From NCBI GenBank assembly GCA_904419835.1, contig CAJFTA010000062.1, positions 1 through 24,241 of the forward strand: a DNA stretch of 24,241 nucleotides, given 5' to 3'. A program made the position numbers and the translations under genes. The notes below the pieces were generated by a model. The model saw only the letters and a program-made list of their open reading frames with translations. It did not search any database and had not been told where the DNA came from. Source of the DNA: an uncultured Pseudoflavonifractor sp. GTDB taxonomy: Bacteria > Bacillota > Clostridia > Oscillospirales > Oscillospiraceae. Positions 1 to 6,932 of the stretch are shown here, piece by piece (positions within the stretch are counted from its first letter, which is position 1; each line of letters starts with the position of its first letter).

Positions 1-126
1 TCGTACAGTTGTTGTCTGCAACTCCAACTATAACCGATGAGGCCGTATCCTTCATCCTTTTTTATTCATTTGTCCAACATGTATTGTACTCCTACAAAAT
101 ATCTCTCTGCCAGAGAAAAAATCACC

Positions 127-155
127 TTGACATTTTCCAGCAAAGTCACTATAAT
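127..155 (+). promoter_or_regulatory. Sigma-A promoter of tRNA-Pro
   Basis: TTGACA at 127-132 and TATAAT at 150-155 are separated by exactly 17 bases, a perfect consensus housekeeping promoter. The start of transcription would be near 162, about 50 bases before the tRNA, leaving a short 5' leader to be removed by processing. The surrounding DNA is AT-rich. Strong promoters are expected for single stable-RNA genes. Confidence 0.85.
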
Positions 156-213
156 TAATTGCAGTCTGTACAGAGCGCATCAGTTCAGTGTATGTTCAGA
201 CAGAGGTTCATAT

Positions 214-290
214 CCGGGTGTGGCGAAGCTTGGTATCGCGCTTGGTTCGGGTCCAAGAGGCCGTGGGTTCGAATCCCGCCACTCGGACCA
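214..290 (+). tRNA. tRNA-Pro (anticodon CGG)
   Basis: The acceptor arms 214-220 and 280-286 pair over seven positions with one G-U. The discriminator is A287 and CCA is encoded at 288-290. The anticodon stem CTTGG/CCAAG encloses a seven-base loop whose central bases 248-250 are CGG, which reads CCG proline codons, frequent in this GC-rich genome. The T arm contains GGTTCGAATCC. A consensus promoter precedes it and an intrinsic terminator follows directly, so it is a single-gene transcription unit. Confidence 0.95.
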
Positions 291-326
291 ATCGGAGTGT
301 CCAGATTTGGGCACTCCGATTTTTTA
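291..326 (+). terminator. Intrinsic terminator of the tRNA-Pro unit
   Basis: ATCGGAGTG at 291-299 pairs with CACTCCGAT at 312-320, extended inward by weaker pairs, and is followed by a T run through 325. It starts directly after the encoded CCA. Confidence 0.85.
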
Positions 327-329
327 TTG

Positions 330-577
330 GGGTTAAGGGAACCACCGGCTCTGCCGGTGGAGGCACCCTGCAAAAAAGCTTTAGCTTCAAGCATCGAGCA
401 AAGTGAGAAGAGAACAACAACTTTACTATTGTTAAGAAATTATCATTTGATAAACAACGCCCGTTTACGGGCTGTGGGGCAAATGATGCAAGTGGTGGAT
501 TTTTCGGTGCCTCTTGAGAGGCTTGCCGGCATGATACCCTTTCAGGGCTTACACAAGCCCCCGGCATAGCCGTAATC
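330..577. repeat. Hairpin-rich non-coding element, possible IS200/IS605-like relic
   Basis: No credible gene lies between the tRNA and the helicase. About 240 bases hold a dense set of hairpins: CCACCGGC/GCCGGTGG (342-349/353-360), TATCA/TGATA (441-452), GCCCG/CGGGC (459-463/468-472), GCCTC/GAGGC (519-523/528-532), and GGGCTT/AAGCCC (545-550/555-560), the last nested in a GCCGG/CCGGC pair. Such ends resemble the subterminal palindromes of single-strand-transposing IS200/IS605 elements and their non-autonomous derivatives, but no TnpA or TnpB remains. A structured RNA is the alternative. The identity is inferred from style only, without a database match. Confidence 0.35.
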
Positions 578-590
578 TCATTAAGATAAG

Positions 591-629
591 GAACAGACCA
601 GACTGTCTCGCATACAGTCTGGTCTGTTC
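591..629. terminator. Long inverted repeat downstream of the helicase, possible terminator
   Basis: A perfect 16-bp stem (591-606 with 614-629) with a seven-base loop lies 58 bases past the helicase stop codon. The T-rich stretch after it on the minus strand is weak (CTTATCTT), so termination efficiency is uncertain. It could also be the end of the hairpin-rich element next to it. Confidence 0.45.
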
Positions 630-686
630 TGCAAATATTTGAAAAAAGACATAAAAACCACTTGACAAAAGTGCCGGGGGTCCTGA

Positions 687-2795
687 CTATATTTCCTGCT
701 CCTCCAACTGAAGCTGCTTGGCCCGGATTGCCGTGGACAGCGCCAACTTTTTGACCTCCCCGCTATCAAAGGCGATGATGACGATGTCCCCGCTACGGCT
801 GACCAGCGTCCCAAGACCAAAGGCCTTGTGGCGCAGCCGCGTGCCGGGCTCATACGTCTCGGAAAGCCGGAAAATCTGCTCCTTGGTCAGGCGCTTTACC
901 TGCGGCAGCTTTCTCTTTTCTGCCTTTGGTGGTTCCTTGGCTTTGGGCGGGAAAATTTCCCGGGAAAAAGTGGACTCCAGTCCCGGCTTGCGGAAGGTGA
1001 CGATGTCCAGCTCCCGTTTGGCCCGGGTCATCCCCACATAAAACAGCCGCCGCTCCTCTTCGTAGGCATCCAACTCCTGAGGGGACGCGTCCGGCTCCGG
1101 CAGGGCCTTGGGCAGCATGCCGTCCGCCACATCCATCAAAATCACCCGTTCGTACTCCAGTCCCTTGCTGGAGTGGATGGTGGAGAGTACAAAGGGGCAG
1201 TCCGGTGTGCCGGCTCCTGCCTGCACCACCTCCCGCAACTCCTCCAGCCGGTCCAGAAGCCGCCCCGGCGTAGGCTCCTCCGCCCCAAGGGCCTCCAGAA
1301 TCTCCGCCTTGTTCAGGTCGCCGCCCCGTTCCTCAAGGTAGGCCCCGTAGCCCATGAAGTGCACAATGCGGTAGACCGCCTTGTCCGCCGGTTCCTCCAG
1401 CAGGTTGTTCATGTGGGTCTGAAGGGCCTTACACTGCCTTTTGGTCCAGGGGGACGCCGCCGAAGAGGATGCGATGTATTCCAGAATGGTCTCCCCCGCT
1501 CCGCCGGCCCGGGCGGCCGCCTCCTGGGCCAGAGCCCGGCTGATGCCAGCCCCCAGCTTGTAGTATATGTTCAAAAAGTACTCGGCATTGCCCGGTTCCC
1601 TGGCGAAGCGAATGATATCCGTAATATCCCGCACCACCCGGTTGGTGAAAAAGAGGCTCTCCACCTGGCGGCAGCGGTACGGGATGCCGGAGCGCTCCAG
1701 CAGGTCTATCAGCGGCAGGGCGCTGTCGTTGTCCCGGTAGAGCACGGCGGTCTCAGTATTGCAGTCCTCCGCCATCTTGCAGAGATAGCGGTACTGCTTC
1801 TGCCGGTCATAGACCGAGATCTCCCGGAGTTCCGCCCCGCTCCCCCGGGTGGCCCGCATGTGCTTGGGACGGCGGTTTCTGTTCTTCTGAATGAACCGGT
1901 CCGCCGCCGCCACAATCTGCTCTGTGGAGCGGTAGTTCTGCTCCATATACAGCACCTTGGCGTTGGGATAGACCCGGTCAAACTCGGTGAGGGCCTGGGG
2001 ACAGGCCGCCCGGAAGCCGTAGATGCTCTGGTCCTCATCTCCCACCATGAACAGGTTCCCGTTCTGCCCCGCCAACAGACGGATGATGGTGTGCTGGATT
2101 TTGGAGGTGTCCTGAGCCTCGTCCACGCAGTAATACTGATACCGGTCCCGGACTGCGCCCAGAATCCGGGGATACTGCCGGAGTATCTGGAGGGCATAGA
2201 CCATCTGGTCGTCGTAGTCCATCAGCCGCCTGTCCCGCAGAGCCTTGCAGTAGGCCTGGTAGAAGGCCGGAAAGTCCAGCCCCTCCACCTCGATTTCGGA
2301 CAGCTCCTCCCCCCTGATCATCTGGTTCTTGACGTAGGTAATGGCGGTCTGGAGGCCCTTTATGGTGCTCTCCGTTGCAAATTCGTTGGTCTGACTCCGG
2401 TAGAGCTCCCCCAGCAGGGCGCTCTTCTGCCCGCCGTCCTCCAGCAGGCGGAAGGCGGAGCGGCCCGTGACTCGCTCATAATAGCGGATAATCCGGCTGC
2501 ATACGCCGTTGATGGTGCGGAAGCTCAGTCTCTTTGCCGCCTCCTCACCGAAGCAGGAGGCAAACCGCCGCTCCATGTCCCTGGCGGCTGCCACGGTATA
2601 GGTCATGGTGAGGATACTCTCCGGCCGGATACCCCGCACATAGCACATACAGCCCAGCCGGGTCACCAGGACGGTGGTCTTGCCGCTGCCCGGCACCGCC
2701 AGCAGCAGCACCGGTCCCTCTGTCACCTGTACCGCCGCCTCCTGCTGAGGGTCCAGGCGGATAGAAAATCGTGTTTTGAATTGGGAAAAGTCCAT
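687..2795 (-). CDS. UvrD/PcrA/Rep-family superfamily 1 DNA helicase
   Basis: ATP-dependent 3'-5' DNA helicase, 702 aa. The superfamily 1A motifs occur in order: Q motif (LDPQQEAAV), Walker A AVPGSGKT near residues 33-40, DEAQD box near residue 223, GDEDQSIYGFRAA, QNYRST, STIHSSKGLEY, and the arginine-finger region YVGMTRAKREL. The last 50 or so residues contain a basic HKAFGLGTLV segment like the Tudor-like C-terminal domain of PcrA/UvrD that contacts RNA polymerase. I chose the ATG at 2795 because GGAG lies six bases upstream; a GTG 24 bases earlier lacks a spaced ribosome site. It is slightly shorter than typical PcrA, so a second paralogue or a Rep-like role is possible. It is transcribed alone from a near-consensus promoter. 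Confidence 0.93.
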   Translation of the reverse strand: MDFSQFKTRFSIRLDPQQEAAVQVTEGPVLLLAVPGSGKTTVLVTRLGCMCYVRGIRPESILTMTYTVAAARDMERRFASCFGEEAAKRLSFRTINGVCSRIIRYYERVTGRSAFRLLEDGGQKSALLGELYRSQTNEFATESTIKGLQTAITYVKNQMIRGEELSEIEVEGLDFPAFYQAYCKALRDRRLMDYDDQMVYALQILRQYPRILGAVRDRYQYYCVDEAQDTSKIQHTIIRLLAGQNGNLFMVGDEDQSIYGFRAACPQALTEFDRVYPNAKVLYMEQNYRSTEQIVAAADRFIQKNRNRRPKHMRATRGSGAELREISVYDRQKQYRYLCKMAEDCNTETAVLYRDNDSALPLIDLLERSGIPYRCRQVESLFFTNRVVRDITDIIRFAREPGNAEYFLNIYYKLGAGISRALAQEAAARAGGAGETILEYIASSSAASPWTKRQCKALQTHMNNLLEEPADKAVYRIVHFMGYGAYLEERGGDLNKAEILEALGAEEPTPGRLLDRLEELREVVQAGAGTPDCPFVLSTIHSSKGLEYERVILMDVADGMLPKALPEPDASPQELDAYEEERRLFYVGMTRAKRELDIVTFRKPGLESTFSREIFPPKAKEPPKAEKRKLPQVKRLTKEQIFRLSETYEPGTRLRHKAFGLGTLVSRSGDIVIIAFDSGEVKKLALSTAIRAKQLQLEEQEI

Positions 2796-2873
2796 TGCTT
2801 GCTCCAATATCCAGCGCACTCCGGCTCAGTGGCAGGGTTGTACGCCTGGTTTCTTTATTTTACGCAATATGTT

Positions 2874-2902
2874 ATTATAGTCGAAGGAGGAAAGCCAGTC
2901 AA
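2874..2902 (-). promoter_or_regulatory. Sigma-A promoter of the helicase gene
   Basis: On the minus strand TTGACT (2902-2897) and TATAAT (2879-2874) are separated by 17 bases. Transcription would start near 2867, giving a leader of about 70 bases before the ATG at 2795. Confidence 0.72.
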
Positions 2903-2947
2903 CGGAACAGACGCCTTGTCAGTCCCCCTTTCGCCTCCCCCAGAGCC

Positions 2948-2976
2948 TTGACACATACCGCCCTATGTGCTGCAAT
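2948..2976 (+). promoter_or_regulatory. Possible promoter of the THEP1-like gene
   Basis: TTGACA (2948-2953) is followed after 17 bases by TGCAAT (2971-2976), a four-of-six match to the -10 consensus. A tandem 9-bp repeat, TATACCCGG twice at 3016-3033, lies between it and the gene. The weak -10 keeps this tentative. Confidence 0.35.
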
Positions 2977-3060
2977 GCCACCCCGCCGGAGGGGCATCCG
3001 GCTGCTTGATTCCTATATACCCGGTATACCCGGAACCATTCTGAACGTGAGGAAAACAGT

Positions 3061-3600
3061 ATGTTTCATACCATTCTTGTGGGCCCAAGCGGCAAGGGCC
3101 GTTCCCTCTGGATGGAGGCGCTTTTGAACGCCCTGCCCTCCTCCCTCCCCCTCTGGGGGTACCGCACACCAAAGGAGGCCGCCGATGGGACAGGCCGCGC
3201 TCCCATCCGGCTCTACCCTGTGGGCCAGTCTGCTAAAGAGTACGGCCCCATCCTGCTGGGCTGGTGCAGAGACAGGCAGGCTGTCTCCATTCCGGAGGCT
3301 TTTGACCACTGTGCCGGACTGGTTGAGCAGGCCGCCCCCGGCGGCCTGCTCCTGCTGGATGAGCTGGGCCCCATGGAGAGCCGCTCTCCCCGCTTTTGTC
3401 GGGCAGTTCTGAACGCGCTGAGCGGTGATACCCCCATTCTGGCCTGGGTGCGGGACTTGGACACCCCCTTTCTCGCCGCTGTGCGCAGTCATCCCAGGGC
3501 CAGATGCTTCTATCCGCCTCCCGCCTGCGACCCCGCCCTGTTGGAGACGTTGTCTGCATTTCTCGCCGCACAGCTGGCGCCAGGTGGCCGGCCTCTATAA
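3061..3600 (+). CDS. THEP1-like nucleoside-triphosphatase (NTPase_1 family), variant P-loop
   Basis: The 179-aa length and architecture fit the NTPase_1/THEP1 family: an N-terminal P-loop, and the acidic Walker B segment LLLLDELGPME near residues 96-106, which is nearly diagnostic because family members carry (I/L)DE(I/L)GxME. The P-loop is unusual: residues 8-15 read GPSGKGRS where the family has GxPGVGKT, so arginine sits at the position of the invariant lysine and a lysine lies two residues earlier. Family members hydrolyse NTPs in vitro; the cellular role is not established. GAGGA precedes the ATG by about eight bases. It stands alone and converges on the permease gene. Whether it still hydrolyses nucleotides is open. 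Confidence 0.72.
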   Translation: MFHTILVGPSGKGRSLWMEALLNALPSSLPLWGYRTPKEAADGTGRAPIRLYPVGQSAKEYGPILLGWCRDRQAVSIPEAFDHCAGLVEQAAPGGLLLLDELGPMESRSPRFCRAVLNALSGDTPILAWVRDLDTPFLAAVRSHPRARCFYPPPACDPALLETLSAFLAAQLAPGGRPL

Positions 3601-3645
3601 AATTAAATGCCCCGGACGCTCCATGGCGGAGCGTCCGGGGCGTTC
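3594..3645. terminator. Shared terminator between convergent genes
   Basis: A perfect 14-bp GC-rich stem (3609-3622 with 3628-3641) with a five-base loop lies between two convergent stop codons. On the minus strand it is followed by ATTTAATTTTAT, so it best serves the permease. On the plus strand the following GTTCTGTCTCT is a weaker T tract. Confidence 0.8.
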
Positions 3646-3660
3646 TGTCTCTGTCCTGGA

Positions 3661-4962
3661 TTACACGTCCTTGTTCAGAACGTTGTCCAGCGCCTTGCTC
3701 ATAATAATGTAGAGCACAAAGGTCACGACCATGCTGACAATGGCAGGCACCAGGAAATTGTATATCAGTGCCACCTCGCCTACTGCCGTTCCGATAATCC
3801 AGGTGATGATGGCAACCCAGTTGATCTTCTTATTCTCCTTGCTGCGCTTGACGCAGAAGGCCTCGGCAATGATAAGGCCGGGGATGGGGGGCAGCAGGAC
3901 GGACAGCGTCTGCACCACGGGCAGAAGGAACTTGGTGGCACCCACAGCGGCGAAGATGGCGGCGGCGGTCGCCACAATCACGGCCAGCACGGCGTGCTTC
4001 ACTCTGCCCTCCATGCGGGTGTCCTTCATGACGTTCTGCAGAGCCAGACTGGCGCTGTAGATGTTGTTGTCCTGAGTCGTCCAGACGCAGAAGATGGCGC
4101 AGATGAACACCAGCACGCCCAGGCCCAGGGCAGCGGTGGCGGTGACGAAGTCGCTCTTGTTGGTAGCCTGAGCGGTCATGATGCCGATGACCTCAAGGCC
4201 GAAGAGGCCGACAGCCACGGAGACGGGTGCACCGATTGCCACGTGAGAACCCTTCTTGGCATAGCGGCACACATCGGGAGAGACGATGCAGCCGAAGATC
4301 CAGGCGCCTACGAAGGAGGTGGAGCCGGCGGCAAAGGAGATTGCATTGCCCTCCTCGGGGACAAAGTGGAACACGGCCTCATAGCCGGCAGTCTTTCCAA
4401 TGGCAATGGCGCAGGCAATGGTCAGAATAATGGCGCAGGGAACGCCCAGCCAGCTGACGATCTCCAACCCCTTCACGCCGCGGATAGCGGACTGGGCCCA
4501 CAGGGCTACCACAATGATGGAGGTAATGCCGACAGGAATGGGCCACCAGCTGAAGGTGGAGTCAATCAGGTTGGAAAACGTATCGGCGTTGACGGCAATC
4601 CAGTTGACGGCGGACACCGCCAGCAGCAGGGAGAGGATGGAAGAACTGCGGGCGCCCAGGGACTTTCTGGCCAGCACCGACGTGGACAGACCCGTCTTGT
4701 AGGCAATGACGCCCAGCAGGGTGGCGACCAGAATCAGCATCAGATTGCCCACGGCGCAGGCCAGTACCGCCTCTTTAAACGGCATCTTAAAGCCTACGGT
4801 GGCGCCGGTGACAAAGTTGGACAGTGAAATAGTATAGCCGGTCAGGATGACCAGAATACTGCCGACGCTTTTACGTGCGCTCTGCGGCACTGCGTCGTAG
4901 ACGTATTCCATTTCGCTGCTGTTTTCCGGTGCTGGTGCTTTGGTTTTCGGCTGTTCGCTCAT
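3661..4962 (-). CDS. NCS1-family cytosine/purine permease (CodB-like)
   Basis: A 433-aa integral membrane protein with about twelve hydrophobic segments after a polar 30-residue N-terminal tail. The segment WTTQDNNIYSASLAL near residue 290 is the characteristic CodB/NCS1 helix 8 signature, and GCIVSPDVCRYA fits the helix 6 region. NCS1 carriers import nucleobases or related compounds with Na+ or H+. Cytosine is the best guess, but purines, allantoin, hydantoin or thiamine precursors cannot be excluded. GGAG lies eight bases before the ATG. No cytosine deaminase or catabolic gene is adjacent. The upstream DNA is strikingly AT-rich and contains a small hairpin with a T run, which may mean regulated expression. 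Confidence 0.87.
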   Translation of the reverse strand: MSEQPKTKAPAPENSSEMEYVYDAVPQSARKSVGSILVILTGYTISLSNFVTGATVGFKMPFKEAVLACAVGNLMLILVATLLGVIAYKTGLSTSVLARKSLGARSSSILSLLLAVSAVNWIAVNADTFSNLIDSTFSWWPIPVGITSIIVVALWAQSAIRGVKGLEIVSWLGVPCAIILTIACAIAIGKTAGYEAVFHFVPEEGNAISFAAGSTSFVGAWIFGCIVSPDVCRYAKKGSHVAIGAPVSVAVGLFGLEVIGIMTAQATNKSDFVTATAALGLGVLVFICAIFCVWTTQDNNIYSASLALQNVMKDTRMEGRVKHAVLAVIVATAAAIFAAVGATKFLLPVVQTLSVLLPPIPGLIIAEAFCVKRSKENKKINWVAIITWIIGTAVGEVALIYNFLVPAIVSMVVTFVLYIIMSKALDNVLNKDV

Positions 4963-4975
4963 AACAACATCTCCT

Positions 4976-5373
4976 CTTCTTTGATTTCAGGTCGCCCTGA
5001 GCAGCGGCTCTGCTGCCGCATTGAGCGCGAAAAAAGCGGGACGTCCCGCAGCAAGGAAACTCCATGTATGAACACTTTGCCCAATAACTTCACATTAATT
5101 AAATAAACAACTATACAAAAGAACGAAAACATAGTATCATAACAAAAGCAGAAAGTATAATATAAATTTGATATAAATATATTTTTTTATATATAAAAAA
5201 ATATAGATAAGAAAATTTGTTGGATACACTTTAAAGTTTTAACAAATTCGAAAACTTTATCACGGTAAATAGATATAAATATTTTTACTTTTTCATTGGC
5301 AAATCAGCTTCAAGGCGTCAGCTGCTCCGCCGCGTCTGCCCCCGATGCACCGCTCCCGTGATAAAATCCAAAT
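4976..5373 (-). promoter_or_regulatory. Long AT-rich leader and promoter region of the permease
   Basis: No gene is seen here. Bases 5085-5300 are extremely AT-rich in an otherwise GC-rich window and contain two inverted repeats: 5178-5188/5195-5205 (A/T only) and TAAAGTTTT/AAAACTTTA (5232-5240/5251-5259). Nearer the gene, on the minus strand, the palindrome GCGGGACGTCCCGC (5049-5036) is followed directly by six T residues, resembling a small intrinsic terminator inside the leader. Several overlapping -10-like sequences exist, so I cannot choose a promoter. I looked for the conserved core of the purine riboswitch and did not find it. Confidence 0.4.
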
Positions 5374-5412
5374 AAAAAATACCGTCAGGGCATTCTCCTG
5401 ACGGTATTTTTT
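5374..5412. terminator. Bidirectional intrinsic terminator after the PAP2 gene
   Basis: A 16-bp stem, 5374-5389 with 5397-5412, has a seven-base loop. The outer A and T runs make it a good terminator in both directions. It lies nine bases past the stop codon of the minus-strand PAP2 gene. Confidence 0.88.
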
Positions 5413-5421
5413 ATATACGGC

Positions 5422-5988
5422 TTATGTATCCAGCCAGCGGATGGGCCCCCAGCGATTTTCGGCGGCCTGGTACAGGCGCCAGGCCATCCAGGCGCACAGC
5501 AGGCCCACCAGGCATCCCGCGGCCACATCGGAGGGGAAATGGACGCCGACGTACAGCCGGGAGAAGCCCATGAGGGCCGCCAGCGCCACTGCGGTCCACC
5601 TCATCCACTTCCTGGGCAGGGTTCTGAACCAGCTACCGGCGGCGGCAAAGGCCGCGCAGGTGTGGCCCGACGGGAAGGAGTTGGGGTCGTTCTCCACCAC
5701 CAGGAAGCTGAGCCCCTCCACGGTCAGCCAGGGGCGCGGCCTGGCCACCAGGTGCTTGAGCACCACATTGGTGCACAGCAGGCCCAGCAGCATGGCCGCC
5801 AGAGACAGTATCCCCGCCCGGCGGGTCCTGCGAAAGCAGAGCATCACCACAGACAGCACAATCCACAGCATGCCGGCATTGCCCAGCTGTGTGTAGAAGG
5901 ATATCAGTGGGGTAAGTACTTCACAGCGCACAAATTCCTGAATCCAGAGCAGAACAGCTCCGTCCAGGCCGAGCAGTGTATCCAGCAA
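5422..5988 (-). CDS. PAP2-superfamily membrane phosphatase (undecaprenyl-diphosphatase-like)
   Basis: A 188-aa membrane protein carrying the three-part phosphatase signature of the PAP2 family: KHLVARPRP, then PSGHT, then SRLYVGVHFPSD, in which the histidines of the second and third motifs are the catalytic pair. About five or six hydrophobic helices surround these motifs. Proteins of this size in Firmicutes (BcrC-type) dephosphorylate undecaprenyl pyrophosphate outside the membrane to recycle the lipid carrier. Phosphatidylglycerol-phosphate or other lipid phosphates are alternatives. The start is TTG at 5988, with GGAGG seven bases upstream. The gene is monocistronic, with a strong terminator downstream. 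The nearby polysaccharide genes also use the same lipid carrier, a loose functional link only. Confidence 0.88.
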   Translation of the reverse strand: MLDTLLGLDGAVLLWIQEFVRCEVLTPLISFYTQLGNAGMLWIVLSVVMLCFRRTRRAGILSLAAMLLGLLCTNVVLKHLVARPRPWLTVEGLSFLVVENDPNSFPSGHTCAAFAAAGSWFRTLPRKWMRWTAVALAALMGFSRLYVGVHFPSDVAAGCLVGLLCAWMAWRLYQAAENRWGPIRWLDT

Positions 5989-6042
5989 CGGTTTTCCTCC
6001 TTTTTTATTCTGTTTTCTCTGTCCTCAGCGGGAGCGCAGAAG

Positions 6043-6066
6043 AAAAAGGGCGGGGTCTCCCCCGCC
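6043..6066 (-). terminator. Terminator-like hairpin downstream of the DUF4330 gene
   Basis: On the minus strand GGCGGGG/CCCCGCC (6066-6060 with 6055-6049) is followed by CTTTTTCTTCT. It lies about 195 bases past the DUF4330 stop codon, with a palindrome cluster between, and upstream of the PAP2 gene, so it would separate the two transcripts. Confidence 0.6.
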
Positions 6067-6196
6067 TTACAGGCTGTCGGAAAAGTCCAAGGACTTTTCC
6101 GACAGCCTGTAAAAATGCCGTTACTTTCGCGCCGCATGACGGCGCAAAAGTCCTCGCTTCGCTCTCCGCAAGCCTTGCGCTGCAAGGCTTGCGGAG
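6067..6196. repeat. Cluster of long palindromes between genes
   Basis: 6067-6088 and 6091-6112 form a perfect 22-bp inverted repeat with only two central bases, a 46-base near-perfect palindrome. It is followed by GCGCCG/CGGCGC (6129-6134/6140-6145) and a perfect 15-bp repeat with a three-base spacer (6164-6178/6182-6196). None has a terminator-like T run in the direction of the flanking genes. This resembles intergenic palindromic repeats (REP/BIME-like) or a small mobile palindromic unit. Copy number elsewhere in the genome is unknown. Confidence 0.6.
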
Positions 6197-6259
6197 CATT
6201 CGATTCCGCGCGAGGCGGGCGGCTGCCCCCTCGCGCTCCCCCGCCCCTGTATGATTGCG

Positions 6260-6799
6260 TCAGGCCGCCGGCTCCACCGGCTCACAGGTCTGGATAATGC
6301 CGTTGACCAGCTCGAAGGTCTTGGTCTTGACGATGTGGCTCTTGCCGATTCGGACCTCCTGGGTGCCGACCGCCTGGGTGATGGGGTTGGTAATGGTCGC
6401 CCGGATGGTGAAATTCACGCTGACATAGCCGGGCTGCTCGCTGAGCACCACAGTGCCGTCCTCCATCTCCACAGGGACGAGATTGGGCTCCGAGGAGACA
6501 TCCAGTACGTACGCATCCAGCATGGCGCCGTCCGCCATCAGCTGGGCCCCTTCGCCGCCGGCCTCCACCTGGGCCTTTACCGCCTCATAGACCGACTCCT
6601 GCACCAGGGGCACTTTGACGGTATACTCAATCTGGGTGGTGCTGCTCTCGCCGGGAATCCCCGCGTCCCTGCCCAGGAACTTCAGGGCCACCACGGCGGC
6701 CACAACTACAATCAGAACCAGAACAATCAGGTCGATCACGTTAATCTTGCCAAACAGCCGGCCCTTTTCATCCACGATTTTTCCTTTTTTTTTGTTCAT
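6260..6799 (-). CDS. DUF4330-type membrane-anchored protein
   Basis: A 179-aa protein. The N-terminus is polar and charged and contains the family-typical DEKGRLFGKINVIDL segment, followed by one hydrophobic helix at about residues 22-43 and then a predicted extracytoplasmic domain rich in beta-prone segments. This matches DUF4330 as I know the family; its function is unknown. The likely topology is cytoplasmic N-terminus, single anchor, outside C-terminal domain. GGAGG lies nine bases before the ATG. The gene is divergent from the GT4-CsaB gene, so a role in envelope polysaccharide assembly is possible but only by association. Confidence 0.72.
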   Translation of the reverse strand: MNKKKGKIVDEKGRLFGKINVIDLIVLVLIVVVAAVVALKFLGRDAGIPGESSTTQIEYTVKVPLVQESVYEAVKAQVEAGGEGAQLMADGAMLDAYVLDVSSEPNLVPVEMEDGTVVLSEQPGYVSVNFTIRATITNPITQAVGTQEVRIGKSHIVKTKTFELVNGIIQTCEPVEPAA

Positions 6800-6833
6800 T
6801 CCGAGAAACCTCCGTGTGCGCTGTCAATGGAAC

Positions 6834-6861
6834 TTGTAAATTGACATAATTATGATACAAT
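6834..6861 (+). promoter_or_regulatory. Candidate promoter of the polysaccharide genes
   Basis: TTGTAA (6834-6839), a 16-base spacer and TACAAT (6856-6861) preceded by an extended TG at 6853-6854 form a plausible sigma-A promoter. Transcription would begin near 6868, about 65 bases before the gene. The perfect TTGACA at 6841 is too close to this -10 to pair with it. Confidence 0.5.
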
Positions 6862-6932
6862 AAAGGGACACTGCGGACATTGTACCATACCTCTGCCCAT
6901 GATAACAAGTCTTTTTTGGAGGCTCCAGACAT

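Noticed and set aside
37..569. Several short open frames across the tRNA and hairpin region
   Set aside because: They run through the tRNA gene and its terminator on one or the other strand and have no ribosome site or recognisable product.
828..2951. Plus-strand open frame of 707 codons opposite the helicase
   Set aside because: Antisense shadow of the helicase gene, low-complexity and without a ribosome site.
6841..6861. TTGACA at 6841 paired with TACAAT at 6856
   Set aside because: The spacing is only nine bases; TTGTAA at 6834 gives a workable 16-base spacing.
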